64,000 bases of DNA, taken from contig CALAYL010000055.1 in NCBI GenBank assembly GCA_937894725.1, positions 57,968 through 121,967 on the forward strand, in the 5' to 3' direction. The notes under the pieces were generated by a model. The model was not told the origin of the DNA and did no database searches. It worked only from the letters and a program-made list of their open reading frames with translations. The DNA is from an uncultured Bacteroidota bacterium (GTDB taxonomy: Bacteria > Bacteroidota > Bacteroidia > Chitinophagales > LD1). This document shows, in pieces, positions 34,368 through 42,110 of this stretch (positions are counted from its first letter, which is position 1; each line of letters opens with the position of its first letter). The translations under genes and the position numbers were made by a program.

Positions 34368-36317
34368 ATGATAACTAAAAACACCATACAAAATATCATT
34401 GACCAGGCCAAGATAGAGGAGGTGGTAGGCGATTTTGTGGCACTCAAAAAACGTGGCTCATCGTTGCTGGGTCTGTGTCCGTTTCATAATGAGAAGACTC
34501 CTTCATTCAATGTTTCAGTATCTCGAAATATCTATAAGTGTTTTGGATGTGGCAAAGGGGGCAATTCAATCAACTTTTTGATGGAAGCTCAGCAGCTTTC
34601 GTATGTAGAAGCACTCAAATATTTGGCGCAAAAATACCATGTGACCATAGAGGAAGACTATGTGAGTCAGGAACAACGTAAAGAAGACGAAATCAAACAC
34701 TCGACACAAGAGAGTATATTAATAGCCAATGCTTTTGCGCAGCGATATTATACTAAATATATGCTCGAAACGGATGAGGGCAAAATAGGGTTAGGTTACT
34801 TTAAAGAACGCGGATTTAGCAATGCTACTATCGAAAAGTTTCAACTCGGTTTTGCGCCCGATGGTATGCGTACGTTTAGTGACCATGCTGTCGAAAGTGG
34901 TTATCAATTGGAGGTACTCGAAAAGGCGGGTTTAACGTCTATTCGCGAAAATTATCATCTTGATTTTTTTAGAAATAGAGCCATGATTCCTATCCATAAT
35001 TTGATGGGAAAAGTGATTGCATTCGGTGGTAGAATATTAAAAAAGGATGAAAAATCGCCTAAGTATATTAACACACCCGAATCTGAGGTCTATATTAAGA
35101 GCAAAATAGTCTATGGTATTTATCAGGCAAAAAATAGCATTCGCAAAAAAGATGAATGCTATTTGGTGGAGGGATATACCGATGTGATTTCGCTGGCCCA
35201 AAATGAAATTGAAAATGTAGTAGCCTCTTCGGGTACGGCTCTCACTCACGATCAGATTCGTCTTATTAAACGCTTTACGAACAATATTACATTGCTCTAC
35301 GATGGCGACAGCGCAGGTATCAAAGCCGCTCTTAGAGGAACAGACCTCATACTTGAAGAAGGCATGAATGTACGTGTTGTGATTTTTCCTGATAGCGAAG
35401 ACCCAGATTCATTTGTTAAGAAAGTGGGTATCACGGCTTTTGAAGAGTTTATATCCAAAAACAAAAAGGACCTAATCCTTTTTAAAACTTCACTCTTTGC
35501 CGAAGAAACCAAAGATGACCCTATCAAAAAGGCGGAACTTATCAAGGATATTGTAAGTTCTATTGCAAAAATACCAGACAGTATTCAACGCTCGGTATAT
35601 ATCAAATCTTGCTCGCAAATGATGGATATGGAGGAGCAGATTTTGATAATAGAGGTAAACAAGGAGCGAAGAAAAAAAGCAGAGCAAGAACGTAGAACAA
35701 TATCGAACGATACACAGGATATACAAGGGGCTATAGCTCAAGAAGTTGAAAAACAAGCCAATAGTCAAGAGCCTGTAGTGGGTGTAGATTCCTTAGCATA
35801 TTATGAACGAGATATAGTGCGTATTTTGCTCGAAAGTGGCGATAAAATGCTCTTGATTGGTGAGGAGGAAATGTCGGTAGTGAAATTCATATTGGAAGAG
35901 TTGCATGACGAACCATTTGAAACTTCGTATAAGTATGTATTTGAGTTTTTAAAAAACCTGGAAAAACCGCTTTCTCCATCGGAGTACTTGCAGCACATCG
36001 ACCCGCAGGTATCTCACGTTGCTTTTGAGTTGCTGACCTCACCCCATGAGTTGAGCCCTGGTTGGCAGCAGAAATTTCAGGTAGTAGTTCCAGATAAGGA
36101 AATGACCTTATCAAAAGATATTGAATCAGCGGTGCTTCGTTTCAAGCAGTTTAAAATTTTTGAAGAAATAAAAAAGGCACAGAAAGCTTTGTCAGAAGAG
36201 CAAGAGTTTGACATTCAGTTTGAGTTGATGAAAAAACTCAAAGTGCTTAATGAGCAAAGAAAACTACTCTGTGAGGAGTCTGGTACGGTTATTTTTAGAC
36301 CTCATACCAAATCGTAA
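34368..36317 (+). CDS. dnaG: DNA primase
   Basis: Makes RNA primers for replication. 649 residues. The N-terminal CHC2 zinc domain shows CPFHNEKTPSFNVS and IYKCFGCGKGGNSINF (near 37-66). The core has FFRNRAMIPIHNLMGKVIAFGGRIL, the Toprim motif YLVEGYTDVISLAQNEIENVVASSGTALT near 265-293 and YDGDSAGIKAALRG near 310-323. The C-terminal helical region binds the helicase. Followed by a GreA-C-like gene. Confidence 0.96.
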   Translation: MITKNTIQNIIDQAKIEEVVGDFVALKKRGSSLLGLCPFHNEKTPSFNVSVSRNIYKCFGCGKGGNSINFLMEAQQLSYVEALKYLAQKYHVTIEEDYVSQEQRKEDEIKHSTQESILIANAFAQRYYTKYMLETDEGKIGLGYFKERGFSNATIEKFQLGFAPDGMRTFSDHAVESGYQLEVLEKAGLTSIRENYHLDFFRNRAMIPIHNLMGKVIAFGGRILKKDEKSPKYINTPESEVYIKSKIVYGIYQAKNSIRKKDECYLVEGYTDVISLAQNEIENVVASSGTALTHDQIRLIKRFTNNITLLYDGDSAGIKAALRGTDLILEEGMNVRVVIFPDSEDPDSFVKKVGITAFEEFISKNKKDLILFKTSLFAEETKDDPIKKAELIKDIVSSIAKIPDSIQRSVYIKSCSQMMDMEEQILIIEVNKERRKKAEQERRTISNDTQDIQGAIAQEVEKQANSQEPVVGVDSLAYYERDIVRILLESGDKMLLIGEEEMSVVKFILEELHDEPFETSYKYVFEFLKNLEKPLSPSEYLQHIDPQVSHVAFELLTSPHELSPGWQQKFQVVVPDKEMTLSKDIESAVLRFKQFKIFEEIKKAQKALSEEQEFDIQFELMKKLKVLNEQRKLLCEESGTVIFRPHTKS

Positions 36318-36321
36318 AAAA

Positions 36322-36765
36322 GTGAACATAGACAAATATTCGCTTCACGAAAGGTTGGTGTTGCTTATTACTACTAAAATAGCAGTAGCAACTCAATCAC
36401 AAAAAATGCTGATAGAAGCCCGAAATCAAGAAACCAAAAGTACAGCAGGCGACAAACACGAAACAAGCAGGGCATTAACTCAAACAGAAATTGATAAAAT
36501 TGAAAGTCAGCTCAACCTACTCAAATCTGACCTTACTATCTTACAACAAATCGACCCTTTTGAAAAATCAACAGTAATAGGTAGAGGAAGTTTAGTAACC
36601 ACTAACAATGCTGTTTTTTATATTAGTATTGGCTACGGGAAAATAGAGAATGGCATTTATGCCATATCTGTAGAATCACCTGTATCATTAGCGTTGAGAG
36701 GTAGAAAAGCAGGAGACAAAGTCGAGGTACAAACGATGGAATACACGATTTTAGCCTTTGTATGA
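36322..36765 (+). CDS. GreA/GreB C-terminal-domain-like protein
   Basis: 147 residues from a GTG at 36322, 4 bp after the dnaG stop. An in-frame ATG at 36250 would overlap dnaG by 68 bp and adds residues with no family pattern. Residues about 25-75 form a helical stretch with the motif NQETKSTAGDKHETSRAL. The C-terminus (STVIGRGSLVTTNNAVFYISI, ISVESPVSLALRGRKAGDKVEV) is like the FKBP-type C-terminal domain of transcript-cleavage factors. Members of this family are often misannotated as '3-oxoacyl-ACP synthase'; nothing supports that. Role inferred: RNA polymerase-binding factor. Confidence 0.78.
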   Translation: MNIDKYSLHERLVLLITTKIAVATQSQKMLIEARNQETKSTAGDKHETSRALTQTEIDKIESQLNLLKSDLTILQQIDPFEKSTVIGRGSLVTTNNAVFYISIGYGKIENGIYAISVESPVSLALRGRKAGDKVEVQTMEYTILAFV

Positions 36766-36769
36766 CTAC

Positions 36770-36865
36770 TTATTTTTTTCCTTGTGCTGCGTCTTTTGTT
36801 CCTGATACGGCATCTACTATTGACTTGATGATTTTTACAATCATATCGGCTATTGCTTTCCCCAT
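36770..36865 (-). CDS. Candidate 31-residue small amphipathic peptide
   Basis: An ATG at 36863-36865 opens 31 codons to a TAA at 36770-36772. It lies 5 bp after the stop of the M20 dipeptidase gene on the same strand, so it could be the last gene of that operon. The sequence starts MGKAIADMIVKIIKSIVDAV and continues with a polar Lys-rich tail. The first 20 residues would form an amphipathic helix with Ile/Val/Met on one face and Lys/Asp on the other. In size and pattern it recalls phenol-soluble-modulin-like peptides, but no homology is claimed. No signal peptide is separable. Too short for usual gene finders. Confidence 0.45.
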   Translation of the reverse strand: MGKAIADMIVKIIKSIVDAVSGTKDAAQGKK

Positions 36866-36870
36866 GTTGA

Positions 36871-38235
36871 TTATTTTTTAGAAAAGTAAGAAAAAAAGTG
36901 CGGAATAGTCTCTATTCCTTTATAAAAATTAAACAAGCCATAATGTTCATTAGGAGAGTGTATGGCATCTGAATCTAGACCAAAGCCTAATAAAACAGAG
37001 GTAGTACCAAGCACACGTTCAAACATTGTAACGATAGGAATGCTGCCTCCTGTTCGCAAAGGAATAGGCAATTTACCATAGGTAGTTTCAATTGCTTTTT
37101 CGGCCGCTTTGTAGGCTTTAGAGTCGATGGGAGTCACTGCGGCTTCGCCACCGTGGTGAGGAGTTACTTTTACTTTTACAGAAGCTGGAGCGATACGTTC
37201 AAAATGCGTTTTAAACAACTCCGTTATTTTTTCATGTTTTTGATTGGGCACTAAGCGCATACTTATTTTAGCAAATGCTTTTGACGGCAATACCGTCTTT
37301 GCCCCCTCACCTATATAGCCACCCCAAATGCCATTGACATCGAGTGTAGGTCGGATAGAAACTCGTTCTAATGTGCTATAATCCTTTTCGCCCATCACAT
37401 CGCCTACCGACAAGTCCGTTTTGTAATCTTCTAAACTAAAAGGCGCTTTGGCAGTAGCTTCGCGCTCCTCGGCAGCTACCGCTTGCACATCATCATAAAA
37501 ACCAGGGATGGTTACCTTTCGGTTTTCGTCATGGAGAGATGCTATCATATCGCACAACACATTTATGGGATTGGCAACTGCACCACCATATACCCCACTG
37601 TGTAGATCTCTATTTGGGCCAGTGACTTCCACTTCAACATAGCTCAATCCTCGCAAACCGGTTGTGATTGATGGATGCTCATTCGATATCATCGAAGTGT
37701 CTGAAATTAATACCACATCACATTTTAAACGGGCGGTATTTGCTTTTACAAAAAATTCAAGATTTGAAGAACCCACTTCTTCTTCACCTTCAATCATAAA
37801 TTTGATGTTACATGGGAGGGTATTGGTCGCCATCATCATTTCAAAAGCCTTGATGTGCATATACATTTGCCCTTTGTCATCCGCACTACCACGGGCATAG
37901 ATTTTGCCATCTTTTATCACTGGTTCAAAAGGTGGAGAGTGCCACAAATCGATTGGGTCGGCAGGTTGCACATCATAGTGTCCGTAACATAGTACTGTTG
38001 GTAAGTTTACGTCAATGATTTTTTCGCCATACACTACCGGGAATCCAGCTGTATCACACACCTCCACTTGGTCAGCTCCAGCCGATAGTAGTTTTTCTTT
38101 TATAAAGTCTGCAGCCTTAAAAACATCGGCACTGTAGGCTTTATCTGCACTGATAGAAGGTATTTTTAGTAGGTCGATGAGTTCGGATAAAAATCGTTCT
38201 TTGTGATTGTTTAAGTAGTCAGTTTGTGTATTCAT
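36871..38235 (-). CDS. M20-family dipeptidase
   Basis: 454-residue zinc peptidase of the CNDP/DapE-like M20 group. Metal-site motifs are CYGHYDVQPADP near 84-95 (His), YARGSADDKGQMYMH near 112-126 (bridging Asp) and MIEGEEEVGSSNLEFF near 147-162 (general base Glu and metal Glu). The dimerisation domain begins about residue 200 (GPNRDLHSGVYGG). The C-terminal HSPNEHYGLFNFYKGI carries the last His. No signal peptide, so cytosolic peptide breakdown. It is downstream of a secreted hypothetical gene and upstream of a small ORF. Confidence 0.94.
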   Translation of the reverse strand: MNTQTDYLNNHKERFLSELIDLLKIPSISADKAYSADVFKAADFIKEKLLSAGADQVEVCDTAGFPVVYGEKIIDVNLPTVLCYGHYDVQPADPIDLWHSPPFEPVIKDGKIYARGSADDKGQMYMHIKAFEMMMATNTLPCNIKFMIEGEEEVGSSNLEFFVKANTARLKCDVVLISDTSMISNEHPSITTGLRGLSYVEVEVTGPNRDLHSGVYGGAVANPINVLCDMIASLHDENRKVTIPGFYDDVQAVAAEEREATAKAPFSLEDYKTDLSVGDVMGEKDYSTLERVSIRPTLDVNGIWGGYIGEGAKTVLPSKAFAKISMRLVPNQKHEKITELFKTHFERIAPASVKVKVTPHHGGEAAVTPIDSKAYKAAEKAIETTYGKLPIPLRTGGSIPIVTMFERVLGTTSVLLGFGLDSDAIHSPNEHYGLFNFYKGIETIPHFFSYFSKK

Positions 38236-38244
38236 TTTAGTAAT

Positions 38245-38748
38245 TTAATTAAAGATTTGAAGTTGAGTAGTGTAAAGTGTGTTGTTTATTTCTAAAAACT
38301 GAATCGAGACAGTCGTTTCATCCTCAAAGTTAGTAAAAAGCACCTTATACAAATAGCCTTTTTTGCCCGATCTGTCTTGGAGAGTCGTCTTATCCCATTC
38401 TGGAATGCATTGGCTTATTTGTTGTACTTTTTTTTCAAAAAAAGCGAGTTGAGTAGCTAGGTTTTCATGAGCAAAGAAGCGCTCGATATGGGACACTTTA
38501 CTGGAGGTTGAATATTGCGTAGTGCTGAGCTCTTCTACATCATCTAAATCTACTAAATGGTATTTGAGTACATAGTTTTTTTGTGTAGCAGTAGAGTCAA
38601 GTATATTTCCATCACTTTCTCTAATCTTTTTAGTACTTACCATTCTGACAATTTCATTGAGCGCATTACAATCGGTCGTATCTACCTGCGAAAACAACCA
38701 TGAAGGTGTAGTACAAAGGAATATGAACAAAAAATATTTAGGATACAT
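38245..38748 (-). CDS. Hypothetical secreted protein
   Basis: 167 residues from the ATG at 38746-38748 (a GTG two codons upstream is possible). A signal peptide (MYPKYFLFIFLCTTPSWLFSQ) is followed by a soluble domain of mixed strands and helices: CNALNEIVRMVSTKK, LKYHLVDLDDVEELS, FFEKKVQQISQCIPEWDK and TVSIQFLEINNTLYTTQLQIF. Two Cys could pair in the periplasm. I do not recognise the family. It is the first gene of the unit leading to the dipeptidase (9 bp gap). Confidence 0.7.
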   Translation of the reverse strand: MYPKYFLFIFLCTTPSWLFSQVDTTDCNALNEIVRMVSTKKIRESDGNILDSTATQKNYVLKYHLVDLDDVEELSTTQYSTSSKVSHIERFFAHENLATQLAFFEKKVQQISQCIPEWDKTTLQDRSGKKGYLYKVLFTNFEDETTVSIQFLEINNTLYTTQLQIFN

Positions 38749-38802
38749 CCGCACAAATCAGTATTTTGGCACAAGATAAAATTTTAGTATTAGACTAAGC
38801 AG

Positions 38803-39798
38803 ATGCTTGAAAACCACTTAGCATTTTATAACCAAACACTTCGTCAATATCTTACAAAAGACGAAATAGCAAGCTTGATGGAGAAATCTGATTGGCGAGG
38901 CTTATTTGAGATAGCTATTACTTGGGGTTGGATTACTTTTGCATTTTTATTATCTGCGGTTTTCCCAAATCCTTTGTCTTACATTATTTCATTGTTTATA
39001 CTAGGAGGTAAGCAGCTAGGTTGTGCTATTATCATGCACGACTGTTCACACGATTCGGTTTTCAAAACTCGAGGGCTCAACACTTTTTTTGGAAATTGGT
39101 TTGGAGCATATCCACTCTTCCAAAATCTGGCGCAATATAAGCCATATCACAGAGAGCACCATCTATATACTGGCCTCGACCACGACCCCGATTTGCCTCT
39201 TGTGAAAGGTTATCCTACCTATCGTAACAGTATGCTGCGCAAATTTTTACGCGATTTATCAGGAACTACAGGTATCAAAGGTTATTTCGCACTTTTCGTG
39301 ATGCACTTAGGAGTGATTCGCTACAATCTGGCCGGTACTATCACGCGCCTCAAGCTAGCTTGGACTAAAGAACGTATTGTTTCGTCTTTTAAAAACCTTC
39401 GTGGACCTATTGCTTTCTATATTATTTTTGTTTCCTTCTTTGTATTGATTGGACAGTCTTGGCTGCTGCTTTTGTGGTTTGGGGCATTGTTGACTACTCA
39501 TCAGTTTTCGCTTCGTGTGCGCTCAATAGCGGAGCATAGTCTTATCCCTGATCAGCATAACCCATATCAAAATAGCCGTACTACATATGCAAATTTCATT
39601 GAGCAAATTTTATTTGCCCCTCATCATGTAAACTATCATTCAGAACATCATTTGTGTATGGGAGTGCCATCGTACAACTTTCCTACAATGCACCAACTGC
39701 TTAAATCAAGGGGTTACTATACGCATGCTACACTCGAAAAAGGCTACTGGCCTACCGTAAAACGGGCAGGATTTTCTGTACTTACCAAACTCAAATGA
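38803..39798 (+). CDS. Membrane fatty acid desaturase
   Basis: 331 residues with the three di-iron histidine boxes: HDCSH (79-83), HREHH (116-120) and HSEHH (279-283). Four or so membrane helices lie between them. The order and spacing match the FA_desaturase family of acyl-lipid or acyl-CoA desaturases and hydroxylases; position specificity cannot be read. It needs O2, in line with the respiratory genes in the window. Single gene, divergent from the secreted-protein gene. Confidence 0.9.
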   Translation: MLENHLAFYNQTLRQYLTKDEIASLMEKSDWRGLFEIAITWGWITFAFLLSAVFPNPLSYIISLFILGGKQLGCAIIMHDCSHDSVFKTRGLNTFFGNWFGAYPLFQNLAQYKPYHREHHLYTGLDHDPDLPLVKGYPTYRNSMLRKFLRDLSGTTGIKGYFALFVMHLGVIRYNLAGTITRLKLAWTKERIVSSFKNLRGPIAFYIIFVSFFVLIGQSWLLLLWFGALLTTHQFSLRVRSIAEHSLIPDQHNPYQNSRTTYANFIEQILFAPHHVNYHSEHHLCMGVPSYNFPTMHQLLKSRGYYTHATLEKGYWPTVKRAGFSVLTKLK

Positions 39799-39803
39799 CA
39801 TCA

Positions 39804-39840
39804 ATAAAAACGGGCTATCCCAATAATGTGAAATAGCCCG
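39804..39840 (-). terminator. Terminator downstream of yegP
   Basis: CGGGCTAT (39811-39818) pairs with ATAGCCCG (39833-39840). On the minus strand the hairpin is followed by five T. It also lies just after the desaturase stop and may serve both directions weakly. Confidence 0.75.
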
Positions 39841-39864
39841 ATAGTCAATTATTTAAAATAGCAA

Positions 39865-40197
39865 TTACGCTCTTTCAGCACTTTCCGCTTCTGGAGCATT
39901 TTTCTTTACAGATTCTATACCATTGTCGCGCGCTGCGGTAGTAGTGTACATTTCGCTTTTACCTATGATTTGTCCATTGGTAGCTGTAAGATTGAAGTAG
40001 AATTGTCCATTTTTAGCCTCCTTTCTATCAAAACGAGCATCGTCTGCACTGTTTTTCTTTACAGAAGCTATGCCATTGTCTCTAGATGCGGCCGTAGTGT
40101 AACCTTCGCTAGAGAGTATTACTTGACCATTGCCAGCTTTGAGATTAAAATAAAATTCGCCTGATTTTTCACTTTTAAATGTTTCAAATTTTCCCAT
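39865..40197 (-). CDS. yegP: YegP family (DUF1508) protein, two repeats
   Basis: 110 residues made of two about 50-residue repeats. Each runs GE/GQFYFNL-(K/T)A-x-NGQ(V/I)I, then (E/M)(G/Y)(Y/T)TT and RDNGI-x-SVKKN. This is the standard double-repeat YegP architecture. Function unknown; a stress link is often stated for homologues. Monocistronic, with its own terminator. Confidence 0.93.
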   Translation of the reverse strand: MGKFETFKSEKSGEFYFNLKAGNGQVILSSEGYTTAASRDNGIASVKKNSADDARFDRKEAKNGQFYFNLTATNGQIIGKSEMYTTTAARDNGIESVKKNAPEAESAERA

Positions 40198-40292
40198 GAA
40201 TATTGATTTTTGTGTTAGTAATATTCTAAGCTACTTATTCAATTAGCCAAAGTCAAGTGTGTAGGTTTCAATTATATTTTTTTAAGATATGA

Positions 40293-40961
40293 TTACCAAT
40301 CAATACATGTTTTGCCATGCGCCTTTAGATAATCGTTTGTTTTAGAAAAATGCTGGCATCCCAAAAAGCCTTTGTGTGCAGAAAAGGGAGAGGGGTGGGG
40401 TGCTTTCAAAATGAGATGCTTGCGAGTATCAATCAGGGATTCTTTTTGCTGCGCAAAATTGCCCCAGAGCAAAAATACCACACTATCGAGTTGGGCAGAG
40501 ATGGAACGAATCACTTCGTCAGTGAAGGTTTCCCAACCAAATTTTTGATGTGATGCTGGTTCGCTTTTGTTTACCGTTAAAAAAGCATTGAGCAGCAGTA
40601 CCCCTTGTGAAGCCCAGTGGGAGAGGTCACCATTTTTTGGTATTGAAAAATCAGGAATATCAGACTGCAACTCTTTAAATATATTTTGGAGTGAAGGGGG
40701 AATTGCTATTCCATTAGGGACAGAAAAAGAAAGCCCCATGGCTTGTCCCACTCCATGATAGGGGTCTTGTCCCAATATTACCACCTTTACCGACTCAAAA
40801 GGGGTGCTATCAAAAGCGTTGAAAATAAACTGGCTGGGGGGATAGACTATTTTGCCTTTTGCTTTCTCGTTGAGAATAGCCAGCTTAATCGACTTGAAGT
40901 AAGGCTTTTCAAATTCGGACTTTAATCTCAGTTGCCAACTTTCAGCTATTTTTAAAGACAT
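40293..40961 (-). CDS. ung: Uracil-DNA glycosylase
   Basis: Removes uracil from DNA. 222 residues, family 1. Motifs are VVILGQDPYHGVGQAMGLSFS near 62-82 with the catalytic Asp, PPSLQNIFKEL, GVLLLNAFLTV, VVFLLWGNFAQQK and the catalytic-His loop APHPSPFSAHKGFLG near 188-202. Start at ATG 40959-40961. It is a single gene next to tRNA-Arg on the opposite strand. Confidence 0.97.
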   Translation of the reverse strand: MSLKIAESWQLRLKSEFEKPYFKSIKLAILNEKAKGKIVYPPSQFIFNAFDSTPFESVKVVILGQDPYHGVGQAMGLSFSVPNGIAIPPSLQNIFKELQSDIPDFSIPKNGDLSHWASQGVLLLNAFLTVNKSEPASHQKFGWETFTDEVIRSISAQLDSVVFLLWGNFAQQKESLIDTRKHLILKAPHPSPFSAHKGFLGCQHFSKTNDYLKAHGKTCIDW

Positions 40962-41032
40962 GCAACAAAATAAAAAATAATCTTCGTAAATTTTGAAAGA
41001 GTATTATATTCGCACCCATCTACTCAGAGTAG

Positions 41033-41106
41033 GGTCCCGTAGCTCAGCTGGATAGAGCAACAGATTTCTAATCTGTGGGTCACAGGTTCGAATCCTGTCG
41101 GGATCA
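41033..41106 (+). tRNA. tRNA-Arg (anticodon TCT)
   Basis: 74 nt. The acceptor GGTCCCG pairs with CGGGATC (one G-T), discriminator A. The anticodon stem ACAGA/TCTGT encloses TTTCTAA, anticodon TCT, and the T-loop is GTTCGAATC. No CCA is encoded. A TATATTCG box (41005-41012) near the Bacteroidota -7 form lies 21 bp upstream. Confidence 0.96.
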
Positions 41107-41112
41107 CACGCG

Positions 41113-41147
41113 CGCCTTGTATATCATTGATATACAAGGCGTTTTTT
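41113..41147 (+). terminator. Terminator after tRNA-Arg
   Basis: A long perfect inverted repeat, CGCCTTGTATATCA (41113-41126) and TGATATACAAGGCG (41128-41141), is followed by TTTTTT. Confidence 0.93.
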
Positions 41148-41429
41148 GTTTTCTAATGGAGATATCTATAATGAAAAGCTTGGTACTTTTCCTACTCTAA
41201 TATTGGCTTGAGTAAAGGTTTATTTAATGATTGCAAATTATTCATTTTTTGATGAAAATTAGCATGAAAAAGGGCTTTGAGTTATGAAGTTAAGAGAAAA
41301 TGGATTTTAAAATCGAATTTATAAAGCGATGAAGGCTGATAGCAAGTTGAAATTTTATGAAAGTAAATGAGACTGTATATATTTAATGGCATTAATATAC
41401 TTCTTATTTCAAAATCATATATTTAAGGC
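41148..41429. other. Intergenic space between tRNA-Arg terminator and the Crp/Fnr gene
   Basis: AT-rich, no credible gene: the only ATG frames seen are under 20 codons. An inverted repeat TTAAT-GGC-ATTAA (41383-41395), extended by TATA-like flanks, lies 34 bp before the regulator start and may be an operator or promoter part. Nothing else recognised. Confidence 0.5.
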
Positions 41430-42053
41430 ATGGATAATCTTGATGAAATAGCGGCTTTCAAATCTTCGCCTGAGTTGATAGCAAAATTATATGCGTATAG
41501 TATTCAGAAAAACTATGCTGCGGGTAGTTTGCTTTTAAACGAAAATTCTCCTATTCGATCCATTCCTTTGGTGATGAAAGGGAGTATCAAAGTAGTGCGA
41601 ACAGAAGATGATGGTCGTGAAATATTGCTGTATTACATCAAAGCAGGGGAGAGTTGTATCATGTCATTTCTAGGTGGGCTGCATAATGAAACAAGCAAGG
41701 TAAAAGCGGAGGTAGAAGAAGATGCCGAAATTTTGTTTTTGCCCTTAGAAAAAGTGGCTATTTTAATCAAAGAATATCCACAATGGCTCGATTTTATTTT
41801 CCGACTTTATCACAAGCGATTTGAAGAGCTTCTCGATGTCATTAATGCGATTGCATTTAAAAAGGTAGATGAGCGTTTACTCGATTTACTCAAAAAGAAA
41901 CAGGAATTGACAGACAGCAATACTATCCAAATCACACACGAGCAGCTAGCACAAGAGTTGGCTACCGCAAGAGTAGTAGTCTCAAGATTATTGAAACAAT
42001 TGGAAGACAATGGAGTCGTACAACTCGGGCGAAACAAAATCACGCTTCTGTAA
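41430..42053 (+). CDS. Crp/Fnr-family transcriptional regulator
   Basis: 207 residues. A cyclic-nucleotide-binding-like beta-roll spans about 20-130 (AAGSLLLNENSPIRSIPLVMKGSI, IKAGESCIMSFLGGL) and a C-terminal winged helix about 150-207 (ITHEQLAQELATARVVVSRLLKQLEDNGVVQLGRNKITLL). It lacks the cysteine cluster of FNR. Its single cysteine is C76, in the GESC loop of the sensor domain. It sits at the head of a sulfur-themed gene cluster, facing the same way, and is the likely regulator of it. The effector is unknown; a thiol- or persulfide-sensing role for C76 is inference. Confidence 0.92.
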   Translation: MDNLDEIAAFKSSPELIAKLYAYSIQKNYAAGSLLLNENSPIRSIPLVMKGSIKVVRTEDDGREILLYYIKAGESCIMSFLGGLHNETSKVKAEVEEDAEILFLPLEKVAILIKEYPQWLDFIFRLYHKRFEELLDVINAIAFKKVDERLLDLLKKKQELTDSNTIQITHEQLAQELATARVVVSRLLKQLEDNGVVQLGRNKITLL

Positions 42054-42070
42054 CATAAGTAGCAGAGTTT

Positions 42071-42092
42071 AGCAGCTTAGCTGCTTATTTTT
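42071..42092 (+). terminator. Short hairpin after the Crp/Fnr gene
   Basis: AGCAGC (42071-42076) pairs with GCTGCT (42080-42085) with a 3-nt loop, followed by TATTTTT. The T-run is shared with the -7 box of the tauE promoter. The stem is short, so termination may be partial. Confidence 0.5.
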
Positions 42093-42109
42093 GCCATCAC
42101 AAATGGCAA
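42086..42109 (+). promoter_or_regulatory. tauE promoter -7 box with overlapping inverted-repeat operator candidate
   Basis: TATTTTTG (42086-42093) is a perfect TAnnTTTG. A perfect inverted repeat TTGCCAT-N5-ATGGCAA covers 42091-42109, overlapping the -7 box and ending 1 bp before the GTG start of tauE. The position suits a repressor or a post-initiation site, and the adjacent Crp/Fnr protein is the natural candidate. No second copy of the full repeat was found before the other genes of the cluster. Confidence 0.55.
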
Positions 42110-42110
42110 T

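Noticed and set aside
36250..36321. ATG start of the GreA-C-like gene inside dnaG
   Set aside because: The added residues show no family pattern; the GTG 4 bp after the dnaG stop fits the usual family start. A remaining doubt is noted in the feature.
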